The notes below the pieces were generated by a model, which searched no databases, was not told where the DNA came from, and was given only the letters and a program-made list of their open reading frames with translations. Positions 7,993 to 16,172 of a stretch of DNA of 64,000 nucleotides are shown piece by piece (the stretch's first letter is position 1; each line of letters opens with the position of its first letter). The DNA is from Pseudomonas asplenii (GTDB taxonomy: Bacteria; Pseudomonadota; Gammaproteobacteria; Pseudomonadales; Pseudomonadaceae). The translations under genes and the position numbers were made by a program. The stretch is from contig NZ_JSYZ01000007.1 of assembly GCF_001293465.1 (NCBI RefSeq), positions 279,482 to 343,481 of the forward strand. Direction: 5' to 3'.

Positions 7993-8633
7993 GCAACGTT
8001 CCTGAAGGGTTCATGAAGGATGCCAAAGGCCACCTCGTCCCACTGGAGTTGGTTAAGCCAATCGACCTGGCTCGCGACGAGCTGGTAAACGAGTTGGTGA
8101 AGAAGGCGCAGGCAGTATCCAACACGCTGGCTGCGTTCAAGGTTGATGCTTTCGGCGACATCAAGGCTTTCGTCGATATGTCTGCCGAGATGTACGGCGT
8201 CAAGCTGGGCGGCAAAAAAGGCAACACAACGCTGATGTCGTTCGACGGGCGTTTCAAGGTTGTGCAAGCCGCTCAGGACAGCATCCGCTTTGACGAGCGC
8301 CTGCAAGCCGCGCGTGCGCTGATCGATGAGTGCCTGACCGAGTGGACGCAGGACGCTCGCACCGAAGTGCGCGCCATCGTCAACGAGGCGTTCCGGGCCG
8401 ACAAGCAAGGCGAAATCAGCACCGGTCGAGTCCTGGCCCTGCGCCGTATGGATATCACCGATCCACGCTGGCAGCGCGCCATGGAGGCTATCGGAGACGC
8501 CGTTCAGGTCGTGGGCTCAAAGAGCTACATCCGCGTGTACCAGCGCCTCGGCGGCTCGGAGCAGTACGTGCCGATCCCGCTGGACATTGCGAGTGTCTTC
8601 CTTGCCGACCGGGCCCCATCGACCCTGCATTGA
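7989..8633 (+). CDS. DUF3164 family phage protein
   Basis: 214 residues, ATGA overlap with the preceding gene. The pattern MKDAKGHLVPLELVKPIDLARDELV at the start, LGGKKGNTTLMSFDG in the middle and RMDITDPRWQRAMEAI near the end is characteristic of DUF3164, a conserved early protein of Mu-like phages sometimes mislabelled a sulfate transporter. Soluble; function unknown. Confidence 0.85.
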   Translation: MSNVPEGFMKDAKGHLVPLELVKPIDLARDELVNELVKKAQAVSNTLAAFKVDAFGDIKAFVDMSAEMYGVKLGGKKGNTTLMSFDGRFKVVQAAQDSIRFDERLQAARALIDECLTEWTQDARTEVRAIVNEAFRADKQGEISTGRVLALRRMDITDPRWQRAMEAIGDAVQVVGSKSYIRVYQRLGGSEQYVPIPLDIASVFLADRAPSTLH

Positions 8634-8674
8634 TCTCTATTGCAACCAATTCCCGAATTTAAAGAGTAGTTCAC

Positions 8675-8908
8675 ATGGCTAAGTTCCAAATCACCGTAGA
8701 TGACACCGAAGGCTCAGTTTCAATCAGCATCGACAACCAGAGCGATCTGCACAGCAGCGCGGCCGGCCGGGTGGTCGACGCCATGGTCAATGGCGCAAAG
8801 CTGCTGGGGCGCATTGCTCTCCCTATCTGCTCGCCCGTGCATGGCTGTGACTGCGAGGTCTGCGCAGCGACCCGAGAGCTGTTGCAGACCAAACCCACCA
8901 TCCACTAA
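8675..8908 (+). CDS. Small early phage protein
   Basis: 77 residues, beginning 41 bp after DUF3164. It has a beta-rich N-terminus (FQITVDDTEGSVSISID) and a C-terminal CDCEVC cluster. It ends KPTIH, and the next small gene also ends TTIH: both share the tail coding sequence ACCATCCACTAAGC, a short direct repeat suggesting local duplication. Function unknown. Confidence 0.6.
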   Translation: MAKFQITVDDTEGSVSISIDNQSDLHSSAAGRVVDAMVNGAKLLGRIALPICSPVHGCDCEVCAATRELLQTKPTIH

Positions 8909-8992
8909 GCGAAACCGCCCCGGCCTGGCCGGGGTGGTCTGCCCGCCGTGGTGGCCGGGTACTGACGAGCAGCCAAACAGATGGAGACGACG

Positions 8993-9190
8993 ATGATCGA
9001 GCAGAGAGAGCCGCTACGGCGCGCAGTAAACGATGAGGATCAGATGAATTTGCCCGAGGGCAAGACCTGCGGCGACTGCGTGCACTGCCGCCGCTGCACG
9101 CTGATGTTTGGTCACATCCCCGCCGATGAGTCGTGTGACTGGAGCCCTTCGCGCTTTCGTGAAGCGGTGCCAACTACCACCATCCACTAA
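8993..9190 (+). CDS. Small cysteine-rich early protein
   Basis: 65 residues from ATG 8993, with GGAG six bases upstream; an in-frame ATG at 8981 would leave that Shine-Dalgarno inside the gene. CGDCVHCRRC with a later C (DESCDWSP) looks like a small zinc-binding knuckle. Function unknown. Confidence 0.6.
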   Translation: MIEQREPLRRAVNDEDQMNLPEGKTCGDCVHCRRCTLMFGHIPADESCDWSPSRFREAVPTTTIH

Positions 9191-9219
9191 GCAAACGGCA
9201 ACACGCGATAGGAAATCAC

Positions 9220-9906
9220 ATGGACCGTAACAAGGCCCTGGACAAGATCAAGAAATGCCTGCGGCTGGCGACCAGTGCCAATGCTCATGAGGCTGCGGCC
9301 GCGATGCGCCAGGCTCAGGCACTGATGCAGCAATACGGCATCGGCCAGGCCGATGTGAACATGGCGGATGTGGCCGAATGCACCGCAGTCGCCGGTTCGA
9401 AGCGGACCCCGGCGAAGTGGGAGGCGCAACTGGCCCATACAGTGGGGAAAGCCTACGCCTGCAAGATGATCTTCGCTGCCGGGATTGGCCGCTGGAACTT
9501 CATCGGTGAGATGGCCGAGGTGGCCGGGTACACAATGACCGTGCTGCTGCGCCAGGTGCGCCAGGCGCGCCGCGACTTCTCGCTGACTCGGCTCAAGAAC
9601 TGCAAGTTGGCGACCAAAGTGCGGCGCGCCGATGTGTTCTGTGAGGCGTGGGTACACGCGGTGAATGAGCAGGTCGCGGCGTTCGCGGGCGGCACGCTGT
9701 CCCCGGCTGTCGAGCAATACTTGGCTCATCACTATCCCGACCTGGTGCAGCAGAAACCACGGGATCGGAACGTCACGAACCGCCACAAGGCCGGAGTGCG
9801 GGCTATCGGCGATGCACTCCACGGCGTGTTAGCCGCGGCTGATGTGCGCCTGAGCCATGGCATGACCACTGCGGCGCCGCTGGCGTTGGCGCAGGTGGCG
9901 TCATGA
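9220..9906 (+). CDS. DUF2786 domain protein
   Basis: 228 residues. The first 40 residues (DKIKKCLRLATSANAHEAAAAMRQAQALMQQYGI) are the DUF2786 signature found in phages and plasmids, followed by a less conserved domain. Conserved early gene in Mu-like Pseudomonas phages; biochemical role unknown. Confidence 0.85.
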   Translation: MDRNKALDKIKKCLRLATSANAHEAAAAMRQAQALMQQYGIGQADVNMADVAECTAVAGSKRTPAKWEAQLAHTVGKAYACKMIFAAGIGRWNFIGEMAEVAGYTMTVLLRQVRQARRDFSLTRLKNCKLATKVRRADVFCEAWVHAVNEQVAAFAGGTLSPAVEQYLAHHYPDLVQQKPRDRNVTNRHKAGVRAIGDALHGVLAAADVRLSHGMTTAAPLALAQVAS

Positions 9907-10307
9907 TGAACCGGCGCAATCAGCAGCTCAGCAAGATCCACATCGCGAAGAAAGAACTGTCGCTCGATGACGAGACATACCGCGCCTTGCTGAGCCGGGT
10001 GACGGGCAAGTCGTCGGCAAAGGACTTGAGCCCAACGCAGATCGCGGCCGTGCTGGCCGAGTTTGAGCGGCTTGGCTGGCAGCAGAAGAAAGGCCGGGCC
10101 AAGCCAAAGCCTACGGCGGATCGGGCCAAGCTGGTCGGCAAGATCGAGGCCCAGTTAGCGGAAGCCGGCCGGCCGTGGGAGTACGGCGACGGCATGGCAA
10201 AACGGATGTATCAGGTAGAACGGCTGGAGTGGCTTGACTCCGTGCAACTGCGGGGAGTCGTCACCGCTCTAGCCAAGGACGCACAACGAAACGGGAGACG
10301 ACAATGA
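9903..10307 (+). CDS. gemA: GemA/gp16-like regulator (DUF1018)
   Basis: 134 residues (or 133 from the second Met). It begins IHIAKKELSLDDETYRALLSRVTGKSSAKDLSPTQ, the classic DUF1018 start, and ends with the expected YQVERLEWLDSVQLRGVVTAL. In Mu, GemA modulates host gene expression and DNA supercoiling early after infection. ATGA overlap with the gene before and Mor after. Confidence 0.88.
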   Translation: MMNRRNQQLSKIHIAKKELSLDDETYRALLSRVTGKSSAKDLSPTQIAAVLAEFERLGWQQKKGRAKPKPTADRAKLVGKIEAQLAEAGRPWEYGDGMAKRMYQVERLEWLDSVQLRGVVTALAKDAQRNGRRQ

Positions 10308-10756
10308 GCAATGGAGAGTTGTTTGAGAGTGGGGAGGTGGACAAGTTAGACCCCGACAAAGTGCTGGCCCACATGAGCGATGCGGTGGTGCTGGCACGGT
10401 GGGAAGGGACACTAACGGAGATGGCCGGTATTGCCGAGAACAAGTTGCGGCAGGTGCTGCCGGACAAGCTTGATGAGGCGCCAAATATCGCGCGTGCTGT
10501 TGTGTACGCGATATGCGAAACGATGGGGGGATCTGTTGTTTACATCCCTCGCGGCGAAGTACTACGCCGGGCATTGCGAGACGCGGAGATCTTCCAGGCC
10601 TGGCGCGAGAAGAACATTCGGCCTGACAAGCTGGCCCGTGAGTTTAATCTGTCCAGCCAGGCTATTTATGAGATTATCTCCCGCCAGCGCGTGTTGCACC
10701 GGCAGCAAGAACCCGACCTATTCGGGTACGACGATACGCCAAAGCGGTTGCACTAG
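10304..10756 (+). CDS. mor: Mor-family activator of late/middle transcription
   Basis: 150 residues. Mor/C family architecture: an N-terminal helical dimerisation region, the GGSVVYIPRGE beta-strand, and a C-terminal HTH (IRPDKLAREFNLSSQAIYEIISRQR). It activates phage promoters that lack a -35 box. Last gene of the early block; a strong terminator follows and the lysis/structural genes start beyond it, which fits its role as the switch to late expression. Confidence 0.9.
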   Translation: MSNGELFESGEVDKLDPDKVLAHMSDAVVLARWEGTLTEMAGIAENKLRQVLPDKLDEAPNIARAVVYAICETMGGSVVYIPRGEVLRRALRDAEIFQAWREKNIRPDKLAREFNLSSQAIYEIISRQRVLHRQQEPDLFGYDDTPKRLH

Positions 10757-10769
10757 CCGCCACCACAAT

Positions 10770-10793
10770 AAGCCCAGCACTGCTGGGCTTTTT
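10770..10793 (+). terminator. Terminator of the early operon
   Basis: AAGCCCAGC, loop ACT, GCTGGGCTT followed by a T-run. It sits 14 bp after the mor stop and separates early from late genes. Confidence 0.85.
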
Positions 10794-10818
10794 GCTTAAA
10801 GCGTCAGGAAATACAGCA

Positions 10819-10833
10819 CCCGCGCAATGCGGG
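10819..10833. promoter_or_regulatory. Candidate Mor-binding inverted repeat
   Basis: CCCGC-GCAAT-GCGGG lies between the early terminator and the first late gene, where a Mor-dependent promoter should be. No -10 box is convincing at the distance expected from Mu Pm, so this is position-based inference. Confidence 0.3.
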
Positions 10834-10872
10834 CGAATCTAGCCAGGTCCATTCAAACCGGCAGATTCGAAC

Positions 10873-11181
10873 ATGTTTGAGCACGAACCTCTTTCAGCGG
10901 AATGCGCACAGCGCGTCATTGACGAGCGCTGCGAGAAAGTGCGCCAAAAGATGATCGATGAATGCCCGCGCGAATGGCGAACCTATGTCATCTCGCGGGT
11001 TGCTGCACATCGCCGGCAAGTTGCCCAGGAAGCCAGCCAAGGTGGTTGGCGTTACAGGGCAGTGGCAGCCCCTTCCTCACCGCGTCACATCGGCCGTGGC
11101 AGTCCAGTCGTAGCCGCAAGCGCTATCGCAGATATCCGCGCCTCACTCAAACCCAACCCAAACAAGGAGGCTCATTCATGA
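10873..11181 (+). CDS. First late-operon protein, unknown function
   Basis: 102 residues, charged and helical at the N-terminus (CAQRVIDERCEKVRQKMIDECPREWRTYVISRV), with no membrane segment. No good Shine-Dalgarno. Its stop overlaps the holin start (ATGA), so it belongs to the lysis module. Confidence 0.65.
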   Translation: MFEHEPLSAECAQRVIDERCEKVRQKMIDECPREWRTYVISRVAAHRRQVAQEASQGGWRYRAVAAPSSPRHIGRGSPVVAASAIADIRASLKPNPNKEAHS

Positions 11182-11480
11182 GCAGCTTCCGCACTCGCCT
11201 GCGCGGTCATCGCCCGAGGGCACCACGACTGACCAACTGGGCGTTGATCACCGTCGCCCTGCTGATCGCGCTGTACCTCATCGCACCAACCAAGATTGCC
11301 GTCGTTCTCTACAAGGCAGTGCTCGTCACTGGCGGTGGCGTCCTCGGCTACTGGATCGACCGAGCCCTGTTCCCGTATGCACGCCCGGACAAGGTTCGGC
11401 TGTCGCATCAGCCATGGGCAGGCGTCCGCCGAGCCCTGATCGTACTGGCCTGTATCATCGGCCTGACTCTGGGGCTCTGA
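11178..11480 (+). CDS. Putative holin
   Basis: 100 residues, AAGGAGG upstream of ATG 11178. A basic N-terminus is followed by three hydrophobic segments (WALITVALLIALYLIAP; VVLYKAVLVTGGGVLGYWI; ALIVLACIIGLTLGL). Size, topology and position just before the endolysin fit a phage holin that permeabilises the inner membrane. Confidence 0.75.
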   Translation: MSSFRTRLRGHRPRAPRLTNWALITVALLIALYLIAPTKIAVVLYKAVLVTGGGVLGYWIDRALFPYARPDKVRLSHQPWAGVRRALIVLACIIGLTLGL

Positions 11481-11482
11481 CC

Positions 11483-12121
11483 ATGATACGAGCCCGTCTT
11501 TCTGGTCTGATCCTGCTTGTGGCCCTGCCTCTGGCAGCGATCCTCAACAACGTGCCCTCGGCCTATGCCGACGTGCCGGCCGAGGCACAGCAGTACCGCC
11601 GCGAGCTGGTCCGCATTGCCCAGGCCGAATGGGGGCTCGATGCCCCTGTTGCAGCCTTCGCAGCGCAGGTGCATCAGGAGTCGCGTTGGCGGTTCAATGC
11701 AAAATCCCCTGTCGGTGCGCAAGGCTTGGGCCAGGTGATGCCCTCGACCGCCGTGTGGCTCGCGGAGCTGTTCCCCGACACCTTGGGCAACGTCGAGCCA
11801 TACAACCCCACCTGGTCGCTCATGGCCCTGGTCAGCTATGACCGCTGGCTTGCTGACCGCATCAAGGGCCGCAACGCCTGCGAGCAATTCGCCATGGTGC
11901 TGTCCTCCTACAACGGCGGCCTTGGCTGGCTGATCCGTGACCGAAAACTTGCATCGGCAAAGGGCGCCGATCCGCTGGTCTGGTTCGGATCAATCGAGCG
12001 GTTCAACGCGGGCCGCTCGCTCGCAGCCTTTCGTGAAAACCGAGGCTATCCACGCCTGATCCTCAAGACCTTCGAAGCCCAATACATCGCGGCCGGCTGG
12101 GGCCAAGGGGTGTGCCTATGA
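11483..12121 (+). CDS. Endolysin, SLT-type lytic transglycosylase
   Basis: 212 residues. An N-terminal signal or signal-anchor (LSGLILLVALPLAAILN) ends near ADVPAE. The transglycosylase motif HQESRW places catalytic Glu66, followed by the family motifs GAQGLGQVMPSTAVWLA and SSYNGG. It cleaves peptidoglycan glycan strands. The Sec signal suggests export that partly bypasses the holin (SAR or signal endolysin). The spanin gene overlaps by ATGA. Confidence 0.9.
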   Translation: MIRARLSGLILLVALPLAAILNNVPSAYADVPAEAQQYRRELVRIAQAEWGLDAPVAAFAAQVHQESRWRFNAKSPVGAQGLGQVMPSTAVWLAELFPDTLGNVEPYNPTWSLMALVSYDRWLADRIKGRNACEQFAMVLSSYNGGLGWLIRDRKLASAKGADPLVWFGSIERFNAGRSLAAFRENRGYPRLILKTFEAQYIAAGWGQGVCL

Positions 12122-12756
12122 GCAGCATCAAACCTTTGCTCATCTGGTTGCTGGTTGTCGCTGCTGCTGTTGGAGGCCTGGCCCTGACACACCACGACGG
12201 CTATGAGCAGGGTTTCGCCTTGGCGAAAGCTCAGGGCGATGCGGCACTGAGCAAGCAGGCCAGCGATCACGCGACAGAGCTGCGCAGCAATGCTGAGTCC
12301 AGCGCTGCCGAGCTGAAGAAGGCCGCAGACGAACTGATCGCCGAGCAGGCCCGAGGCACCCAGTTGGCTGCTGACCTCGTCGCAAAACGGGACGAACTGC
12401 GTGCCGTCACAGACAAACTCAACGGAGATATTCAACGTGTCACAACACTCTATCGCCGCGCGCTCGATGCGCAGCCTGAGCCGCTACCTCCTGCTGTCTT
12501 CACTGCTGGCTTTGTCCGCGTGTGGAACGGCGCCCTCTTCAGCACCGCAGCCCCAGTTGCAGTGCCTTCCACCGGCTCAGCCACCGGCCGAGCTGATGCG
12601 GCCGGTGCAGGACCCGGAGCCGCTGACGACCTAATCGCGGGCGTGACCCGCGCTGACCTGCTGGCTAACCACGTACGCAACAGCGAGGGCTATGCCGCGT
12701 GCCGTGCCCAGCTCAAGAAACTGATCGAATGGAATACCAAAAATGGAAGTAACTGA
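12118..12756 (+). CDS. i-spanin, Rz-like
   Basis: 212 residues from ATG 12118 (overlaps the endolysin TGA). One N-terminal transmembrane anchor (LLIWLLVVAAAVGGLAL, about residues 7-23), then a long periplasmic coiled coil rich in Ala/Glu/Lys. This is the inner-membrane partner of the spanin complex that fuses the membranes at the last step of lysis. An o-spanin gene is embedded in the +1 frame. Confidence 0.85.
   Translation: MSSIKPLLIWLLVVAAAVGGLALTHHDGYEQGFALAKAQGDAALSKQASDHATELRSNAESSAAELKKAADELIAEQARGTQLAADLVAKRDELRAVTDKLNGDIQRVTTLYRRALDAQPEPLPPAVFTAGFVRVWNGALFSTAAPVAVPSTGSATGRADAAGAGPGAADDLIAGVTRADLLANHVRNSEGYAACRAQLKKLIEWNTKNGSN
12437..12634 (+). CDS. o-spanin (Rz1-like lipoprotein), embedded in Rz
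   Basis: 65 residues wholly inside the i-spanin gene in the +1 frame. GTG 12437 has GGAG nine bases upstream; an internal ATG at 12467 is an alternative. A signal sequence (YLLLSSLLALSAC) ends in a lipobox with Cys29, and the mature part is short and proline-rich (PQPQLQCLPPAQPP), typical of Rz1. It should be anchored in the outer membrane and meet Rz across the periplasm. Confidence 0.85.
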   Translation: MSQHSIAARSMRSLSRYLLLSSLLALSACGTAPSSAPQPQLQCLPPAQPPAELMRPVQDPEPLTT

Positions 12757-12757
12757 C

Positions 12758-12958
12758 ATGGCAACCGAAGCGGAAGAGGCCTTTCGCGAGCAGGCGCTAG
12801 CCGCGCAGCTCGCGCTCGGGGGCAGCTTTCAAGGGGTGTCGGCAACCCACTGCGAACACTGCGGCGAAGCGATTCCCGAAGGCCGTCGACTGGCGCTGCC
12901 AGGTGTAGCGCTTTGCGTGCCGTGCAAGGAGCACGTAACGCGGATGGGTGGCCGATGA
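12758..12958 (+). CDS. DksA/TraR-type C4 zinc-finger protein
   Basis: 66 residues. CEHCGEAIPEGRR then CVPCKEHV is the DksA/TraR zinc-finger pattern (CxxC-n17-CxxC). Small phage TraR-like proteins can bind RNA polymerase and mimic DksA with ppGpp. ATG 12758 has GGAAG upstream; an in-frame ATG at 12743 is possible. Confidence 0.85.
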   Translation: MATEAEEAFREQALAAQLALGGSFQGVSATHCEHCGEAIPEGRRLALPGVALCVPCKEHVTRMGGR

Positions 12959-13287
12959 GCACTGTAGAACTGCCGGTCTGGCAGTTGATCAGCATCGGCG
13001 TCGGCCTGGTCGGCGCGCTCATGGCCCTGCTCAAGCTGCTGGTCGCCGCTATCGAGCGCCGCCTCGACCAGCGCTTTGCGCTCATGGATGGCCGCTTTGA
13101 GGAGCTTGCAAAGGACTCCGACCGGCTGCGCCAAGTGGAGCTTGGCTTGGAAAAGCTGCGCGGGGAGATGCCCCTGCACTACGTGCGCCGCGAGGACTTC
13201 GTGCGCAATCAAACCATCATTGAGGCCAAGCTTGATTCGTTGGCTCTCAAGCTTGAAAACGTGCAGCTCCGGGGAGCCCGCCAATGA
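12955..13287 (+). CDS. DUF2730 family protein
   Basis: 110 residues. One membrane segment (LISIGVGLVGALMALLKLLVAAI, about 11-33), then a coiled coil (RLDQRFALMDGRFEELAKDSDRLRQVE). This is the Mu-like DUF2730 protein that always precedes the gp26/gp27 homologues. Function unknown. Starts inside the stop of the zinc-finger gene. Confidence 0.8.
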   Translation: MSTVELPVWQLISIGVGLVGALMALLKLLVAAIERRLDQRFALMDGRFEELAKDSDRLRQVELGLEKLRGEMPLHYVRREDFVRNQTIIEAKLDSLALKLENVQLRGARQ

Positions 13288-13592
13288 ATATCGATCCCGC
13301 AAAAGTGCGCCGCGAGGCGCTGCGCTGGTACATCTTGCGCACTCTCGACACAAGCCGCCCTGTCGACCCGCATGAGGCAGTAGTGCTCTCGACGGTTCAG
13401 GGCATCTATCCCGACGCCACTGCGTTGGAGCTGCGCCGTGAGCTGGACTACCTGGCCGACCGCTCCCTGGTCACGGTCGTTAAGTCCCCGTCCGGCCAGT
13501 GGGTTGCGGGCCTCACCGCGCTCGGCGTCGACGTCGCCGAATACACCGTGGAGTGCCACGCAGGTATCGCTCGACCTGAGAAGTACTGGTAA
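13284..13592 (+). CDS. Mu gp26-like small protein
   Basis: 102 residues. A winged-helix-like fold is suggested by ALRWYILRTLDTSRP, LELRRELDYLADRSLVTVV and WVAGLTALGVDVAEY. It occupies the gp26 position, between DUF2730 and DUF3486. Unknown role, perhaps packaging-related DNA binding. Confidence 0.75.
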   Translation: MNIDPAKVRREALRWYILRTLDTSRPVDPHEAVVLSTVQGIYPDATALELRRELDYLADRSLVTVVKSPSGQWVAGLTALGVDVAEYTVECHAGIARPEKYW

Positions 13593-14104
13593 TGCCGCCG
13601 CGTAGCAAGGTCGCCGCCCTGCCTGCCGAGGTGAAAGCCTGGCTTGATCAGTCGCTGGTCGAATCGAACTTCAGTGGCTACGAGCTGCTGTCTGCCGAGC
13701 TTGAGTCGCGTGGCTACTCAATCGGCAAGAGCGCGCTGCATCGGTACGGGAGCGAGTTCGAGGACAAGCTTGCCGCACTGCGAATGTCCAGCGAGCAGGC
13801 CAAGGCGGTGGTTCAGGCTGCCCCGGATGATGAGGGCGCGGTCAACGAGGCGTTGATGCGCCTGGTGCAAGAACGCCTCTTCAAGTTGCTGATGACCTCG
13901 GGCGGCAAGATTGATCTGCCCAAGGTTGCCAAGGTCGTTGCCGAACTGGGTCGAGCGTCTGTCGTGCAGGCGAAATGGAAAGCCGAGGTACGGGCCAAGG
14001 TCGAGGACGCGGCGAATCAGGTCGAGAAGATCGCTAAGAAAGGTGGCCTCAGTGCCAAGACAGTGGAAGAAATTCGCCGAGAGATCTTGGGGGTTGCCTC
14101 GTGA
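13592..14104 (+). CDS. DUF3486 (Mu gp27-like), probable small terminase
   Basis: 170 residues. LPAEVKAWLDQSLVESNFSGY and SKSALHRYGSEF-type motifs (here GKSALHRYGSEFEDKL) are diagnostic of DUF3486. A predicted DNA-recognition HTH is followed by a helical C-terminus. Position directly before the large terminase in other Mu-like phages suggests a small-terminase role. Here the two are separated by an inverted insertion. Confidence 0.85.
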   Translation: MPPRSKVAALPAEVKAWLDQSLVESNFSGYELLSAELESRGYSIGKSALHRYGSEFEDKLAALRMSSEQAKAVVQAAPDDEGAVNEALMRLVQERLFKLLMTSGGKIDLPKVAKVVAELGRASVVQAKWKAEVRAKVEDAANQVEKIAKKGGLSAKTVEEIRREILGVAS

Positions 14105-14106
14105 GC

Positions 14107-14574
14107 CTACCAGAGCTGTGTACGATTCCGGACCGTGATTTGAGGTCTGGGCGCCGTACTAATCGAGCTACGGCATTTAGGGCAGGTTTTTACGCGGGCG
14201 CCCTGAAGGGTGACGGCTACACTTGCGGTCTCCAGGCAGCTAGTGCAGAAAAGCTGGGGAGATTCCGCATCGGCTTCGCCGTTCAGAATGTATGCAGAAA
14301 CCCCTGTCTGGAAGTTTTTAAGAGTGTACTGAGCCATAACGTCTTTGGACTGATTCGCTTGCTCCCTTTCGGACTCAAGCGCTTGAATCCGCTTGACCAA
14401 CTCCATCTGGTTCAGCTGTGCCTCCAGCAGCTTTTGTTGAAGGTCCATCAGGCTGTTGTTCAGCTCATAAACGCGCTCGCGGATAATTCCTTCGTCGCGA
14501 ATCGTGAGCAACGACTGGCCGATTTCCTTCATCGCCTTTGCGCTTTCCACTGCACCTGCAAACCAGTCAATCAT
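14107..14574 (-). CDS. Inverted cargo gene: coiled-coil plus zinc-ribbon protein
   Basis: 155 residues on the opposite strand, between gp27 and the large terminase. AGAGGTG lies upstream of its ATG. A long N-terminal amphipathic/coiled-coil region (IRERVYELNNSLMDLQQKLLEAQLNQMELVKRIQALE) precedes a C-terminal zinc ribbon (CTSC and CPKC, 21 residues between the pairs). Its codon use looks less GC-biased than the flanking genes. The orientation and the fact that the gene splits a normally contiguous pair mark it as a moron. Host-directed or defence-related function is inference only. Confidence 0.8.
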   Translation of the reverse strand: MIDWFAGAVESAKAMKEIGQSLLTIRDEGIIRERVYELNNSLMDLQQKLLEAQLNQMELVKRIQALESEREQANQSKDVMAQYTLKNFQTGVSAYILNGEADAESPQLFCTSCLETASVAVTLQGARVKTCPKCRSSISTAPRPQITVRNRTQLW

Positions 14575-14630
14575 TTAGCACCTCTGCGACACATTGATGA
14601 TGGCAATAGACTAGCATCCTGGAGGCGCGC

Positions 14631-16172
14631 ATGAGCAGTCTGTCAATGTTGAGTGCTGCCGGGGTCGCTGCTCCGTCTGTCCTTCTGGAGTATCAAAAGG
14701 ATTGGGTCAACATTCGCGCTCCCCTCAAGGTCGCCGAGAAGTCGCGCCGGATCGGTCTGACCTGGGCAGAGGCTGCCGACAACGTGCTTGTGGCTGCCGC
14801 AGAGAAAAAGGCCGGTGGCCAGACGGTCTACTACTTGGGCTACAACCAAGACATGACGGTCGAATACATCCAGGCCTGCGCAATGTGGTCGCGCGCCTTC
14901 AACTACGCGGCGGGCGAAATCGAAGAAGGCATTTGGCCCGATGAAGATCCAGACAAGCACATTAAGACCTTCACCATCTCATTCCCCAGTGGGCACCGCA
15001 TTGTCGCGCTGACCAGCCGCCCGAGTAACTTGCGTGGTCGGCAGGGCGTGGTGGTGATCGATGAGGCCGCTTTCCATCAAGACCTTGCCGAGCTGCTGAA
15101 GGCGGCACTTGCGCTCTTGATCTGGGGTGGTGAGGTGCACGTGATCAGCACGCACGACGGCACCGAAAACGCATTCAACGAGCTTATCGAAGACATACGG
15201 GCAGGCAAGCGTAAGGGTGTGGTGTTCCGGTGCACCTTCCGTGAGGCCGTCGAAGATGGCCTGTATGACCGGGTGTGCATGCGCAAAGGCATTCCGTTCG
15301 TTGAGGCGGAGCGTGATGCCTGGGTGCAGGACGTTTACGACTTCTATGGCGAAGCGGCCAATGAGGAACTTGATTGCATCCCGAGTCAGGGGGGCGGTGC
15401 CTACCTGTCGATGGCCCTGGTCGAGAGCCGCACAAGTCGCGAATCGCCCGTGCTGCGCCTCAAGTATCCGCAGGGATACGAAACAAAGCCCGAGAGCGTG
15501 CGCATGGCTGAGTCGTTGGAGTGGTGCGAGCGCGAGTTGCTGCCGCTGCTGAAGGCCATGCCGACCGACGTGCAGAGCTTCTATGGGATGGACTTCGCCC
15601 GCTCTGGCGACCTGTCAGTCCTGTGGCCGCTGCTCAAGGAGCAGAACCTGCGCAAGCGCACGCCGTTCGTGCTGGAGATGCGGAACGTGCCGTTCAAGCA
15701 GCAAGAGCAGATCCTGTTCTACCTGGTCGAACATCTACCGAACTTTCTCAAGGGTGCGCATGACGCCCGAGGCAACGGCCAGCAGATCGCCGAGTCTGCC
15801 GCCGTGAAATTCGGGTTCAACCGCATCGAGCAGGTGATGCTTACTGAAGGCTGGTATCGGGACAACATGCCGCCCTTCAAGGCCGCACTAGAGGACGACA
15901 CCCTCTATGGCATCCCCGCAGACAAGGACGTTACCGGGGACGTCCGCGCTTTCCGTGTGGTGAAAGGCGTTGCTCGTATCCCCGAACAGCGCACAACGGA
16001 AAAGGGTGGCGATAAGCGCCACGGGGACGCAGGCGTGGCCCTGGTCCTCGCTGACTTCGCCAGCCGGCAGGAAATTGAGATTTTCGAATATCACCGCGTT
16101 ATGCCCACGGCCCAGCATGATCGACAGGTCAAGCAGGGTGCGGGCTGGCGTTCAGGAAAAGGCATCTGGTAA
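14631..16172 (+). CDS. Terminase large subunit (Mu gp28-like)
   Basis: Packaging motor ATPase/nuclease, 513 residues. It has a degenerate Walker A region (EKSRRIGLTWA, about 36-46), Walker B VVVIDEAAF, coupling motif STHDG, and the RNase H-like nuclease with acidic positions in GMDFARSGD and KRHGDAGVALVLAD. Good Shine-Dalgarno (TGGAGG). Ends on the first base of the portal start codon. Confidence 0.93.
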   Translation: MSSLSMLSAAGVAAPSVLLEYQKDWVNIRAPLKVAEKSRRIGLTWAEAADNVLVAAAEKKAGGQTVYYLGYNQDMTVEYIQACAMWSRAFNYAAGEIEEGIWPDEDPDKHIKTFTISFPSGHRIVALTSRPSNLRGRQGVVVIDEAAFHQDLAELLKAALALLIWGGEVHVISTHDGTENAFNELIEDIRAGKRKGVVFRCTFREAVEDGLYDRVCMRKGIPFVEAERDAWVQDVYDFYGEAANEELDCIPSQGGGAYLSMALVESRTSRESPVLRLKYPQGYETKPESVRMAESLEWCERELLPLLKAMPTDVQSFYGMDFARSGDLSVLWPLLKEQNLRKRTPFVLEMRNVPFKQQEQILFYLVEHLPNFLKGAHDARGNGQQIAESAAVKFGFNRIEQVMLTEGWYRDNMPPFKAALEDDTLYGIPADKDVTGDVRAFRVVKGVARIPEQRTTEKGGDKRHGDAGVALVLADFASRQEIEIFEYHRVMPTAQHDRQVKQGAGWRSGKGIW

